Positions 1 through 18,229 of a DNA stretch of 64,000 nucleotides are shown one piece after another. The stretch comes from Salminus brasiliensis (taxonomy: Eukaryota; Chordata; Actinopteri; Characiformes; Bryconidae). Positions within the stretch are counted from its first letter, which is position 1, and every line of letters starts with the position of its first letter. The notes below the pieces were generated by a model, which worked only from the letters and a program-made list of their open reading frames with translations, made no database searches and was not told where the DNA came from. The stretch covers positions 30,388,782 through 30,452,781 of the forward strand of contig NC_132893.1 of assembly GCF_030463535.1 (NCBI RefSeq), given 5' to 3'. The translations under genes were made by a program, and so were the position numbers.

Positions 1-12
1 TTTAAAGACTAC

Positions 13-3000
13 CTGGCTAACTTGATTGACCATTTCCTCCTCCTCTTCTGCCTCCTCGCCAAATGAGAGCAAGCTGAAATTTCTGATTAGAAAGAAAAAG
101 AATACTACTGTTGAGCCACGCCGGCAAATTTGACAAGCATCAAATACAGGGACCTCACTGCCTTTCAGAAACAGTATTTTTTACTTCCGTAAAATAATTA
201 AATAAATAAATAAGCAACACTATTTTAAGGAACACACAAAGCTTTTGTTAACCTCTAATTTTCTGTGTTATGATCTTTACTAGGACATAACTAGGTCTGT
301 TATGCAAAGATCCATCATAAGTTGTAATTTGGCAAAATACACACTGCTACCACCCTGTTATGCAAATTAAACAATTACCTAAATGTAAATTTTTTAGTGT
401 GCAAGGGCAGCATTTTAATATTTGTGGGTTCTAGGCAAAGCCTAAACAGCACTAAATAATAACAGGGTGGTAACGTGTTACTGTATACAACCAATAATGC
501 ATTAATATTGGTCATATTAACCACATATCAGACCTCCAATTATGCACTAATATACTAATAATAACTAAAGCTTAAGGCATAGAGAATAAATCATTTAGAA
601 AAGTCTAATTCAGGGTTACAGTGGTGGAAAAAAAGTATTTAGTCACCAATTGTGCAGGTTCTCCCACTTAAAAAGATGAGAGAGGCCTGTAACTGTCCTA
701 ATAGGTAGACCTAATAGAGACAAAATCAGAAAAAAAAATCTGAAAATCACATTGTCTGATTTTTAAAGAATTTATTTGCAAATAATGGTGGAAAATAAGT
801 ATTTGGTCAATAACAAAAGTTCATCTCAATACTTTGTTATATATCCTTTGTTGGCAATGACAGAGGTCAAACGTTTTCTGTAATTCTTCACAAGGTTGGC
901 ACACACTGTTGCTGGTATGTTGGCCCATTCCTCCATGCAGATCTCCTCTAGAGCAGTGATGTTTTGGGGCTTTCGGCGGGCAACACAGACTTTTAACTCC
1001 CTCCAAGGTTTTCTATGGGGTTGAGATCTGGAGACTGGCTAGGCCACTCCAGGACCTTGAAATGCTTCTTACGAAGACACTCCTTTGTTGCCCTGGCAGC
1101 GTGCTTGGGATCATTGTCATGCTGAAAGACCCAGCCACGTTTCATCTTCAATGCCCTTGCTGATGGAAGGAGGTTTGCACTCAAAATCTCACAATACATG
1201 GCCCTATTCATTCTTTCATGTACACAGACCAGTCGTCCTAGTCCCTTTGCAGAGAAACAGCCCCAAAGCATGATGTTGCCACACCCATGCTTCACAGTTG
1301 GTATGGTGTTCTTTGGATGCAACTCAGCATTCACTCTCCTCCAAACACAACAGTTCTACTTTGGTTTCATCTGACCATAAGACATTCTCCCAATACTCTT
1401 CCGGAACATCCAAATGCTCTCTAGCAAACTTCAGACACGCCCGGATATGTTTCTTCACACCAAGCTGCTTGCCTATTGCAGATTCAGTCTTCCCAGCCTG
1501 GTGCAGGTCTACAGTTTTGTTTCTGGTGTCCTTCGACAGCTCTTTGGTCTTCACAATATTGGAGTTTGGAGTGTGACTGTTTAAGGTTGTGGGCAGGTGT
1601 CTTTTATACTGTTAACAAGTTCAAACAGGTGCCATTAATACAGGTAATGAGTGGAGGACAGAGAAGCCTCTTAAAGAAGTTACAGGTCTGTGACAGCCAG
1701 AAATCTTGCTTGTTTGTAGGTGACCAAATACTTATTTTCCACCATTATTTGCATATAAATTCTTTAAGAATCAGACAGTGTGATTTTCAGATTTGTTTTC
1801 TAATTTTGTCTCTCATAGTTGAGGTCTACCTATGATGTCAATTACAGGCCTCATCTTTTTAAGTGGGAGAACTTGCACCTTAATAAATCCTTTTCTAATT
1901 CATTTCTGACACTAGTAATGATGCAATTCATCATAAAATACAACATCCGCAGTACCTAATACAGCACCGTCTTACTTTGTGGCCTTAGACTGAGACTTCT
2001 TCGAGTCCTCTTTGGATTTCTCTTTCTTGACTTTTATTTCACGGGGCTCAATGTCATCAAAGGGAGAATGTAAAACCTGTGAAAGACAAATCAGACGCTT
2101 ATAGCGGCAGCAATACAAAAAGTCAACAGTTCAATCATAATCATAATCTTTTAGAAGAACTGGCCATACCTCTGTAGCCCGGATTTTGTGTGGGTTCAGT
2201 GGCCGCTCGTTACCATCACACTCCACCTCCGCTAACCTTAACATGTTGTACACTGTGTCGCCTGTGACCTGGAACCAAGAGCAGAGCAAGTGTTCTAGAG
2301 TCGAGTCGAGCTCATCTTATCGTGAGTCAGTTTTTCCTCAGTGTATCGTGGGTAATGTCAGTATTTCTAGAACCTGCAGGTGTTACATATTGCCACTGTC
2401 AAGTAAAAACCTTGTATATTACACTAATTTTCTATTTTAACAAAGTAAATCTGGCAGCTGTTTTAGTCAATTGAGACTAACCCGCATAATGAACGGGCAA
2501 AGAGAAAAGTTGGGCGATATGAAACATTAAAATCATGATAATTATATATTTTTTCCAATATAAGATATGATTTAATATTTTGCTGCAAAAAAAAATATGC
2601 TTCACTCCATTGAATTAAATAAGACTGATTACACTAATCAGTGCTCTTTAGGATACGCCCATAACGCCATTTTTTGTACCACGATAGCAAAATTTAATCC
2701 TGCTACTTTTCAATCTTTTCATATTGACTTGCATTGAAAGTTATCTAAACATTTTTATTTGGTCAATAGAGAGCCTGTAATGAGCAACAAGTAACTGTAC
2801 ACACTTCCTAATAACAAGTAGGTGATTGTATGTGTTTACATTATGCCATTATCTTACTTTATGAATGTATTATCATCAGACATAAGTTTGTATCTTGCAG
2901 TTTCCTCTTAAATAATTAATTTTTGTACTTTTTTGTACAGCGCTTCAGCATTAACAGATATGTACACAAAAATTTACACATATCAACACTAGCGATTATT

Positions 3001-5178
3001 CCCACATTGGCACTTCATAGTTTTCACAGCTTTTTACCCCAAATGTGCCATTTTTCAGTGCATTGTCTGTTCCAACTTGTTCACAAACTTCAAAAAAACA
3101 AATCAAAATATCAGGACATTTTTGTCACATTGTCCACCCTTTCTCACGATGAAAATGAATGTCAGAGAAACTTTTAAGTGCAAAAAAATAAATAAACAAA
3201 CAAAAAATAAATAAATAAATCACCTTTCCAAAAATGGTGTGCTTTTTATTGAGCTCATCGGCCCGCCCCAGCGTGAAGAAGAACTGGCTCCCATTATCAT
3301 GTGGCCCTGCGTTTGCCATGGCCACCAAACCTCTCCGGTTGAACCGTAATCTGGAGTGAAACTCGTCCTGAAACATGAAAACCAAACATAAGCCATACGA
3401 AAGCCGGCAGCTCAGCACCAGCCGTTCATTCCTTCGATTTCATACACTCAATTTGTGAAGCAATTCAGGCAAACCGTCTCACCTTGAAAGGACGACCAAA
3501 GATGGACTCCCCTCCAGCTCCAGTCCCCGTGGGATCACCCCCCTGGATGATGAATTCTGGTACCACTCGATGGAATATTGTACCATTGTAGTAACCTGCC
3601 AACAAAGTAAGCAACAGTAACACAAACAGACAAGATATTGACATAGTTATTGTTACACAACATATCCAAATGTTTGCAGACAACCCCTTTAATTAGTGGG
3701 TTTGGCTACATTAAGGTGTAGTCGTTGCTGACATGCATACAAGCGCGTATTCTGAGCTTGTTTAATCCTCATAGAAAAGCACTGCCAGTAGAATAGGAAG
3801 CTGTGGAGCAACCAGACATTAGCCTAAGGTCACCATGCCCAATGTCAAGAACTGGCAAGAGGGCTATAAACCCAGTGGAACTGTGTTCTCCAGAGTGATG
3901 GAGCTCCTTCCAGTGCTTTTGTGAGTGGCATTTGACATACAGCACTAATCATGAAAAGTCAGTACCTGACCTCCCTACTTGACTTGAACAGCCTGTCCAG
4001 CTCAAGCTGTGTAACCACCCTGACCAGCTGGCTTACCAGCACAGGGTCTGTTTCCAACTGGATTACCAACTTTTTAAACCAGCCTGACCATCAAAGAACA
4101 GCTTATGTCATCTGAAATCAACAACCAGCAAAAGCTGGTATTGAGCTAGATCGGGTTGGGCAGAGTGCAAGCAAATCCTCACTGCATTAAGCAAAGTATT
4201 AAGCAAAGCTGGTTGGCCAGTTTGGGTTAAGCTGGTCATACTGGTAGACCAGTGTGGTCGGGCTGGTCATGATGGTCAGGCAGCAAGATAGTCAAGATAG
4301 CCATGGTGGTCATACTGGTGGACCGATTACCTTGTTCAGGTTGGTCACACTTACAGATCTCCAAAATACTCAAAAGCACATGAGTATCATGGCTCTGTCG
4401 GCTGACCAGCATGACCAGCATGACCAGCCTGACCAAACTCGTAACCCAGCATGCCCCACAGTGGCTCATGCTGATAGTCCATCAAGCTCAAATGAAAACA
4501 TCTACTATTAAGGACATGTTTTATTACACGAAGATAAAAGCAGTAGCTAGTTGTGCAGCTGTTTACCTTCCATGCACAGCTGGACGAAGTTTCTGCAGGC
4601 TTTGGGAGCTTCTTTGGACCACAGCTCCACATCAATATCGCCTGCAGAGGTCTTAATTAAAACCTTTAAGGAGAATAAAGAGGGAGTACATCAGTTTAAA
4701 CACCTCTAGCTGCTTTTAGGCCACAACAGATTGTAGCTCAGCTACGTGTTTTAACCTAAATGATGATGTTTTGCCAGCTACAGCAAAGTTAAGCAAAAAG
4801 CAGTAAATCCAGGTCCGGAAAGTCGGAATCCACCCCAGGTTTTTGTTCCAACTGCGTGAACAGCTCCGCTGCCGCTCAGCCATTGCAGCGCCAGTCAGGC
4901 AGTTGGAAGAAAATCCCGGGGTGGATTCCGGCTTTCCGGACCTGGATTTGCTAGCAGCGACTTTTGCAGCAAAGCTAGCTAGGTTTAATGTGACAGTCGG
5001 TCAGAAGCATACACGAAGACCAAGGCTTTTGAAAAGATCAATGTTTATTCGGCATATTCTTCATTTGTTTACATCTTACGAACAAAAGCCAGTGTAATGA
5101 GACTGCATTTAGCTAGCTAGCTCTCTGGCTACGCACCTTGCCATCTGTTGGCGGCTCCTGGATGTAAATGTTGCTCAT
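13..5178 (-). CDS. cwc27: Spliceosome-associated cyclophilin CWC27 (5' seven coding exons; 3' end outside window)
   Basis: Coding exons in transcript order: 5178-5137, 4663-4567, 3595-3483, 3367-3224, 2268-2170, 2076-1976, 82-13. Each is flanked by AG/GT and the frame is continuous for 222 residues. The start [14 protein letters not shown] and the cyclophilin fold (about residues 14-170) match the CWC27 family. FHRVVPEF carries the conserved Arg (R56), and GSQFFFT follows. The motif RADEL has Glu (E122) where active cyclophilins have Trp. This is the known CWC27 signature of lost or weak prolyl isomerase activity, so the protein is thought to act as a structural factor in the activated (Bact) spliceosome in the nucleus. 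A Lys-rich stretch and an acidic stretch ([10 protein letters not shown]) follow the fold. Human CWC27 has 472 residues, so roughly half is missing beyond position 1. The gene is head-to-head with srek1ip1. Confidence 0.96.
340..475. repeat. Dispersed repeat with 14-bp inverted repeat arms
   Basis: Positions 348-361 (TACCACCCTGTTAT) and 459-472 are exact reverse complements, about 98 bp apart. A diverged relative lies at 50752-50835 in the opposite orientation (same CACCCTGT arm and a GTGGGTTCT core). It is therefore a dispersed element and not a unique hairpin. It lies in the cwc27 intron between the exons at 13-82 and 1976-2076. Confidence 0.5.
619..1884 (-). mobile_element. Degenerate Tc1/mariner transposon in a cwc27 intron
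   Basis: The left terminal sequence starts after a TA at 617-618 (CAGTGGTGGAAAAAAAGTAT), and a long inverted counterpart occupies about 1715-1884. The outermost bases of the right end are missing. The minus strand encodes broken transposase pieces: a helix-turn-helix segment with WSDETK (about 1554-1340), then DNDPKH and PDLNPIEN (about 1334-1000). These carry the three acidic residues of a DD34E catalytic triad. The pieces sit in different frames and are interrupted, so this is an inactive relic. Internal copies of the terminal motif near 785-815 and 1722-1750 are typical of the long inverted repeats of this family. Confidence 0.9.
2490..2600. repeat. Fragment of an AT-rich dispersed element (GGGCGATAT type)
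   Basis: TTGGGCGATATGA followed by AT-rich sequence resembles the starts of two longer copies at 50940 and 51476. Only a fragment is present here. The rest of the intron between 2600 and 3220 shows nothing I recognise. Confidence 0.4.
3661..3950 (-). mobile_element. MITE-A copy, partial (cwc27 intron)
   Basis: It starts with the CCAAATGTTTG terminal motif and continues with the internal landmarks of the full copy at 12972-13478 in reverse orientation (GCACTGCCA, CTGTGGAGCA, AGGGCTATAAA). It is diverged and incomplete. Confidence 0.6.
4003..4440. repeat. Degenerate AGCTGGT-type minisatellite (cwc27 intron)
   Basis: Many copies of GCTGGT/ACCAGC-like words occur at irregular 10-12 bp spacing, with switches between strands (for example around 4200-4320 and 4400-4440). 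The same vocabulary is amplified in arrays at 9003-9262 and 6779-8920 in srek1ip1. Confidence 0.6.
4805..4949. mobile_element. Short MITE with about 50-bp near-perfect terminal inverted repeats
   Basis: The left end (AAATCCAGGTCCGGAAAG...) and right end are inverted copies with one mismatch over the first 32 bp. The similarity extends with a few more mismatches to about 51 bp. Only about 43 bp of unpaired spacer remains and there is no coding capacity, so transcripts would fold into a long hairpin. It lies in cwc27 intron 1, 188 bp downstream of the exon 1 donor. Confidence 0.8.
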
Positions 5179-5579
5179 GTTTCAAGCAGTTTTAGCTCGC
5201 CGTTTTCCTCAGAATTACCGTACTGACAAGAAAAGGACAGTAAACGGTTCAAAAACTCGCATCTAAATAAAATATCACTCTAACAAGTCCTCTCCACCGC
5301 CGCCAGCTTAGACTTCTTCTTCTACCGCAGCTTCACTGCGAGGTGGACGCTGCTCGTCGTTATGCTGCCACCTACAGTCCAGAGGCTGCACTGCATAGGG
5401 CATAGCTGTTATTTCACCCTGCATAACTTAATAGTCCACACAGGTCCTGCAGGACCCTGCTGGTTTTAGGTGGTCTAAGCTGAGTTTTGATGTTGTTTGG
5501 GTGATTGGGAAGTTGGTTATCCACGTGGAAACATGCTGGTATGCAAGCTGGTTAAACTGGTGCAATATAAATCCAAAAA

Positions 5580-5893
5580 GCTCTGGAGCAGATAAACATC
5601 ACCCAACTGGCACCATGCTGCCTAATGCCAGGTGTGGGCTAGAGGGGTATAAAGCCCCCCAGCATTGAGCTGTGGGGCAGTGGAAGAGCGGTGTTTTTTG
5701 GAATAAAGGGTGGTGCTTCATCTAATACTTTTGGGATGGTGGGGTGGTGATCATCCAATATCCTGACCTTACCAAAGCTTTTGTACTGGTCCTCACAGCA
5801 GAATCAGGATCTCTTTATTTCAAGTATGTTACACATACAAGTATTACACTGAGACAAGTAGAGAAGTAATAAAGTACTCATACAAGTATGAAT

Positions 5894-5959
<66 letters not shown>

Positions 5960-5982
5960 GCCTGAGTAAACATATATATATA

Positions 5983-6039
<57 letters not shown>

Positions 6040-6371
6040 AGATAGATAGATAGATAGCTATATGCATAACTATTATGTACAAAAGGTTATAGAGGATATA
6101 AACATTTCCAGAAAGTTAACATCTGTACAGCTGTGCAAATAACCATGGTGCAAATGTTTCGCATGTTATGTAGCAGTACTGTGTTTCAGTTAAACCCAGT
6201 TTGGTTCAGTTAAATTCAGAGTTAATAGATGATAAAAAATGGTCCATAAAGCTTCCCCTTTACAGTAGAGACAGTTACTCCAACAAAAGCAGGATCAACT
6301 CTTTTTTAATGCCCATGATTTCTGAAGAAACGATGAATGAGCAGGTGTCCCAATACTTTTGTCCATGTCAT
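5580..6371 (-). mobile_element. MITE-A copy split by a later insertion
   Basis: 5580-5799 matches the middle of MITE-A in reverse orientation (CTCTGGAGCAGATAAAC, GGGGTATAAAGCC). The rest (CAGTAGAGACAGTTACTCC to GTCCCAATACTTTTGTCC) resumes at about 6249 and ends at 6371. The roughly 450 bp between begins with a different dispersed repeat (ATCAGGATCTCTTTATTTC) and carries the TA/GATA microsatellites. Confidence 0.65.
5898..6060. repeat. Compound (TA)n-(TG)n-(GATA)n microsatellite
   Basis: (AT)n runs at 5898-5956 and about 5992-6030, a short TGTG stretch lies between them, and GATA units occupy about 6038-6058. Confidence 0.95.
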
Positions 6372-6509
6372 GTAACCGCTCTGCCCTCCAGTAGGTGGCG
6401 GTAACGCTCGCCATATCTTCGCGGAAGAAGACGAAGGAGAGGCCCTCTCCGGTGTGTTGCTGCAGGCTCGAGCTGCTTTCTTCCATCAACAACTCTGTGA
6501 TTTCGGAAA

Positions 6510-13929
<7,420 letters not shown>

Positions 13930-14902
13930 AGAGGGAAGGTTGGGTTATTTGGATGTCTGCTTACGAAGGACCAGCGTCTCTTAGGAACACGACGGATGTT
14001 TGCAGAGGATTGTTACTCATAAAACATTACGATCTAATGAATCCAAAAACCTGAGGCTTTAATGTTTAAGCCATAAATCTTTCTCCTGAACCTTGGTAGC
14101 TGTGTTCTAGTAGGTAGTAGAGTTCTGTGCTGGTTGGGAAGTAATCTTAATCCTTTCTCACCATATTTTTCATGCTGTTTTGATTTTGTACAGAAATTAA
14201 ATAAATAAAAAAAACACATGGCTGTTACTTTTATAGAATGTGTGTGAAATTGTATTTTTGTGGTTATTAAACCTTTACCATTTAAACAAAGCCATTCAGA
14301 GGGGTTAGGGTTAGTTCACAGTGGTGGTGAATAGAGCCACACTTTAATGCATATAAACTCTTCCACTTATTCACTACCACCAACGCTGCATACAAAATTA
14401 CTGTAATATTTAGTTTATTGTAGCTTTTTTCCTTCCACAAGCTTCTGCAGTGTCAGCGTTTATTTCTGTCCAGGGTTGCTTTCATTTCTCTCTAAAATCT
14501 TGTATTGATGATGGGAGATTTAGGCACACTGTGCAAAGTCTTCTCCAGCACATCCCAAAGATTTTCAATGGGGTTCAGATCTGGAGTTGAGTCAGAGTTG
14601 TTCACAGTGGTGGTGGTGATGGCTGCAATGTCACAGCATTTATTTCTGACTTGTATTAATGATCTTGTATTAATGATGGAAGATTTGGACCACTGTGCAA
14701 AGTCTTCTCCAGCACATCCCAAACATTTTCAATGGGGTTCAGATCTGGACTCAGTGGTGTTTCACAATTCATGTGTAAAAACGATGTCTCGTGCTCCCTG
14801 AACCACCCTTTCTCATTTTGACCCGATGAATCCTGGCATTGTCACATCGTCTGCGCCATCAGGGAAGAAAAAATCACACTATTTTCAATGTTGATTAAAG
14901 AC

Positions 14903-15187
14903 GTGTCTTCCTGTGTCCCCCCAGAGAAAATACTATTTAATTAAAAAATAATGTTTGAGAAACACTGTGGAAAATGTACCTCAAATTCAGGACTGTTTAA
15001 GTATTATTAGATAAGATAAGATAAGATAATCCTTTATTAGTCCCGCAGTGGGGAAATTCTCAAATTCTCATTACTATTATTAGTTTTATTAGTATTAGTA
15101 TTATTTTCTTATCTTTGGATAGCTGTGCTTCCCTGTCTCTGTTAGACCTGCTCTGTGAGACCCTTTATGTATTTGTTTATTTTCTAT
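14903..15187 (+). repeat. Segment duplicated at 16487-16640
   Basis: Both copies begin GTCTTCCTGTGTCCCCCCAG and contain AGCTGTGCTTCCCTGTCTC and GAGACCCTTTATGTATTTG. This copy is lengthened by an insertion at about 14950-15110, which includes the GATAAGATAA...CCCGCAGTGGGGAAATT repeat (15005-15065). Confidence 0.7.
15005..15065 (+). repeat. Dispersed repeat ending in CTTTATTAGTCCCGCAGTGG
   Basis: (GATAA)n followed by TCCTTTATTAGTCCCGCAGTGGGGAAATT. A second copy lies at 55481-55535. Confidence 0.7.
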
Positions 15188-15892
15188 TTTATTTTTCTAG
15201 ACTTACTTTTGACACTACATGAGTGGGGAGGGGGTGGGTTTGCAGGAATAACCTGGTCGTTCAGTATATTCAGGTAGTCAGCTGACCTCACTCTTTGGGC
15301 ACATAACCTAGACCTGACCAACTGCAGCAACCCCAATATCAAAGCACTGCCCCCACAGGGGTGTACTGTAGGCATGATGGATGCATCACTTTAGCCACCT
15401 CTCTTCTTACCCTGATGCACCCCTCGCTCTGGAACAGGCTCTCATCAGACCACATGACCTTCTTCCACTGCTCCAGAGTCTAATCTCTAATCTATGCTCC
15501 CTAGCAAATTGATGCGGGTTAGCCTCACTGACTAGTGTTTTTCTCAATCTCTTCACATTGTGCATGTGGAAATGCTCTTATTTTTACTAATAAACACATC
15601 CCTAATAAACATCTTAACCCCATGTTAGTAGTTTCAATAATGTCCTTTGTTTTTGTCTCTGCTTGATGCAAGCCAATAATATGACCCTATGAAACAACTG
15701 AAATAACAAATGAAAATCTACCCATCTGCATCCCCCCAATGGGAGGCTCTTATCTATTTACTTAGTTCAATCCAGGTGGTGACCTTTTTTTGGCCAGGCA
15801 GTTTATCTGTGTTATATCTGATATGGAGACCTCTGGACAAACCAGTCAGTCAAACAAATTATCCTAAAATTATCATTGTCAGGGTGGATTTA

Positions 15893-16237
15893 TACTAAAG
15901 GGGTGTAAAGCCCCCCCAACACACACACTGAGCTGTGGAGCAGTAGAACTGTACTGTCTGGAATGATGGTGGTTCTCCATCCAATACTGTTGGGATGTGT
16001 TTGGGAGTTGGGGATGAGTTGGGGTGGTGATCACCCAACATCCTGACCTCACAAACATGAATGGCTTTACTGAATGCAGTAAAATCCTCACAGCAATTTT
16101 GCTCCAGACTCTTGTAGAAAGTCTTCTTCCCTGGACAGTAGAGACAGTTACTCCAACAAAAGGATCAACTCTTTTTAATACCCTTGATTTTAAAAGAAAC
16201 AATCAATGAGCAGCTGTCCCAATACTTTTGTCCACAC
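15893..16237 (-). mobile_element. MITE-A copy, partial
   Basis: Reverse orientation. GGGGTGTAAAGCCCCCC is at the left, and AATGAGCAGCTGTCCCAATACTTTTGTCC ends it. The CAAATGTTTG half is missing. Confidence 0.7.
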
Positions 16238-16486
16238 ATTATTAAACTCTTAATAAATAAATATGGATTAAATACATGTCACATTTTTCAACTACTTCAG
16301 AGAGGCACACAGACAGCAGCAAACTCAGCAACAAAATAAAGGTGCTGTAGAGGGATCTTTAGATATTGCAATGAAAGAACCACGCATGTTTCATAAGGAG
16401 CCATTTTTATAATAGAGATGTGTGCATGTGAAGAACCTTTACTTTATAAAAACAATGTGTATGTGTAAAATCAATGTGGATAAAAG

Positions 16487-16524
16487 AAAAGTGTCTTCCT
16501 GTGTCCCCCCAGAGAAAATATTAC

Positions 16525-16560
<36 letters not shown>

Positions 16561-16640
16561 CATATTTGGGTAGCTGTGCTTCCCTGTCTCTGTTAGACCT
16601 GCTCTGTGAGACCCTTTATGTATTTGTTTATTTTCTGGGT
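16487..16640 (+). repeat. Second copy of the 14903-15187 segment, with (ATT)n
   Basis: It contains the same flanking words as the first copy and an (ATT)n run at about 16526-16560. G-rich sequence (GGAGGGGGGTGGGAATGTTG repeats) follows to about 16690. Confidence 0.7.
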
Positions 16641-16839
16641 GGAGGGGGGTGGGAATGTTGAGGGGGGTGGGAATGTTGTGGGGGGGGTGGATTGTACGGA
16701 TGCCTCTACTGTATGTTGTAAGAAGTTTTGATGTAATGGGATGAAAAACTATAACCGTAAGTGGTTCTTTTATGGCATTGCTTAAAGACCCCCTTTGAAG
16801 CACCCTTTTTTAAAGAAGTAAATTCACCAAAACTCACAA

Positions 16840-17010
16840 AAACTATTTTAAAAAATGGCATATTAATAATAATTGATTAAAAAAATAATAATTTTAATAA
16901 CTATTATTAATAATAATAAATAATAATAATAATAATAATAATATAAAAATAATAATTAATGATAAAAAAATAAATTATTATTTATAATAATTTAAAATCT
17001 TAAATTTAAA
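16840..17010. repeat. AT-rich (ATA/TAA)n low-complexity tract
   Basis: Almost pure A/T with AATAAT units. The following 17060-17340 is of mixed composition with no recognisable gene. Confidence 0.9.
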
Positions 17011-17644
17011 AATGTAAAAACACAAAAAAACTGCAAATAAGAACCACAAATAAAAAAGGGTTGAAAGTCCGAAGATGCAGATATGTCTTTCCACCAGGAT
17101 ACATCCGTCATCTTCCTGGAACTGAGCTGTACTTCGGCCTTCAGAATCAGCAGCTCGAGACGAGGGTCAGATCGGAGTGCTTACATTTACTATATTTGTG
17201 TGTGTTGCTTTGGCTTCCAGCTGTAAGCCTCTTCTGCTCCCTCATTTCATTGAAGCCTCTCTGGGATCTGAGGGTTTATAGGAGAAAGGAAAATTCAGCT
17301 GCCGTTCAGGTGATGCAGAGCACATTTCTGTCTATGTTCACATAGTGAATAACTTGGGTTAGGCACAGAGTCCAGAAGTGTAGGCGTGATGATGTGTGAT
17401 GATGCTGTTTATAGCTCAGGTGGAAAAGCTGATTGTGTGTCAGTGGGGGTGTATGAAGACCAGGGTGTGGAACCGTGTGTGTGTTATCTAATCCGTAAAG
17501 GGCTAGTTTAGAATTAAGTAAGCCACACTTACTCAAACAGGTGCTTATCGAGTAGAAGCCAAGTGCAGCTAATGCTTTTCAGTGGCTGATTAGTGTTTTC
17601 TCCTTATTGCTGCTATTTCTGTTACAGTACATTGGTGCAGTGCA

Positions 17645-18130
17645 GTTCATCCCTTGTACCTGTAGGTCATCATTGAACAGATGAACACCTCGTATCTCCA
17701 GAATGTCAACATCACAGGAGAAGAAAAAACCCTTTCCATGGGTTGTACTATATGTAATTTTGGATCTTTTCTATTGGTCCATTCATCAGGAAATTCTGCC
17801 ACAATATAAAGAACAACGGCCAGATTCACATTATGTCAAAAAATGGAAAAATGACATGGAGAAATGGAGATACAAGGCTTTAGCATGAAAGCAAGACGGT
17901 TTTTTTTGAGCCGAAGTATCTGGACATCTTTAGTGAACTGTTATAAAGCAAAAGTATTTGGACACACCTTTAATTAGTGGATTTAAATGGAAAGTTCACC
18001 CTATGTGACATTTGAGCCAAAGTATCAGGACACCCCTCTAATTAATTTTGGTCCATGAAATGTTTACACAATGAAAAATGATAAAGAGGAACTGTCAGAT
18101 GCACATTATGTCCAAAAATGTGAAAAGTGG
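17645..18130. repeat. Cluster of dispersed-repeat fragments (shared with 13495-13645)
   Basis: The TATTGGTCCATTCATCAGGA segment at 17775-17800 is followed by several GCCAAAGTATC/GGACACC words, so it resembles several overlapping degraded elements. No coding potential is evident. Confidence 0.5.
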
Positions 18131-18229
18131 CAAAATGATGACTGAAGGTTGACAGTGATGATATATTACATCAATACTATGAGGCGTTTGAACACACATC
18201 ATCAAAGTCACGCAAAACTCTTATTTCCA

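Larger units (their letters stand above)
5179..6509. promoter_or_regulatory. Head-to-head intergenic region of cwc27 and srek1ip1
   Basis: The 1.33-kb gap between the two start codons must hold both 5' UTRs and promoters. The GC-richer ends are 5285-5400 (cwc27 side) and 6380-6510 (srek1ip1 side). Each end carries a CTCF-core-like motif: 5365-5377 on the minus strand and 6388-6400 on the plus strand (CCAGTAGGTGGCG). The middle is repeat DNA (a split MITE-A and TA/GATA microsatellites). No TATA box is evident. The initiator ATG of srek1ip1 lies in AAAATGGC, a YY1-like context common in housekeeping genes. Confidence 0.5.
14470..15815 (-). mobile_element. Second degenerate Tc1-like element, with internal duplication and nested insertion
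   Basis: The minus strand encodes [19 protein letters not shown]-like transposase C-termini twice, at about 14520-14590 and 14690-14755. Further transposase-derived sequence covers 14760-14880 and 15225-15560. The end (AGGTGGTGACC, TTTGGCCAGGCAGT) lies near 15775-15805. The roughly 330 bp between about 14900 and 15220 is unrelated inserted repeat sequence. There is no intact open frame, so it is a relic. Confidence 0.7.

Noticed and set aside
993-1554. Functional transposase gene
   Set aside because: The reading frame is interrupted and shifted at least twice, and the right terminal repeat is incomplete.
5804-6082. Poly-Ile-Tyr open frame
   Set aside because: Translation of a (TA)n microsatellite. 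The same applies to frames at 10354-10587 and 26357-26715.
17061-17345. 94-codon plus-strand open frame
   Set aside because: I recognise no homology, there is no supporting splice structure, and repeats surround it. It is within random expectation.
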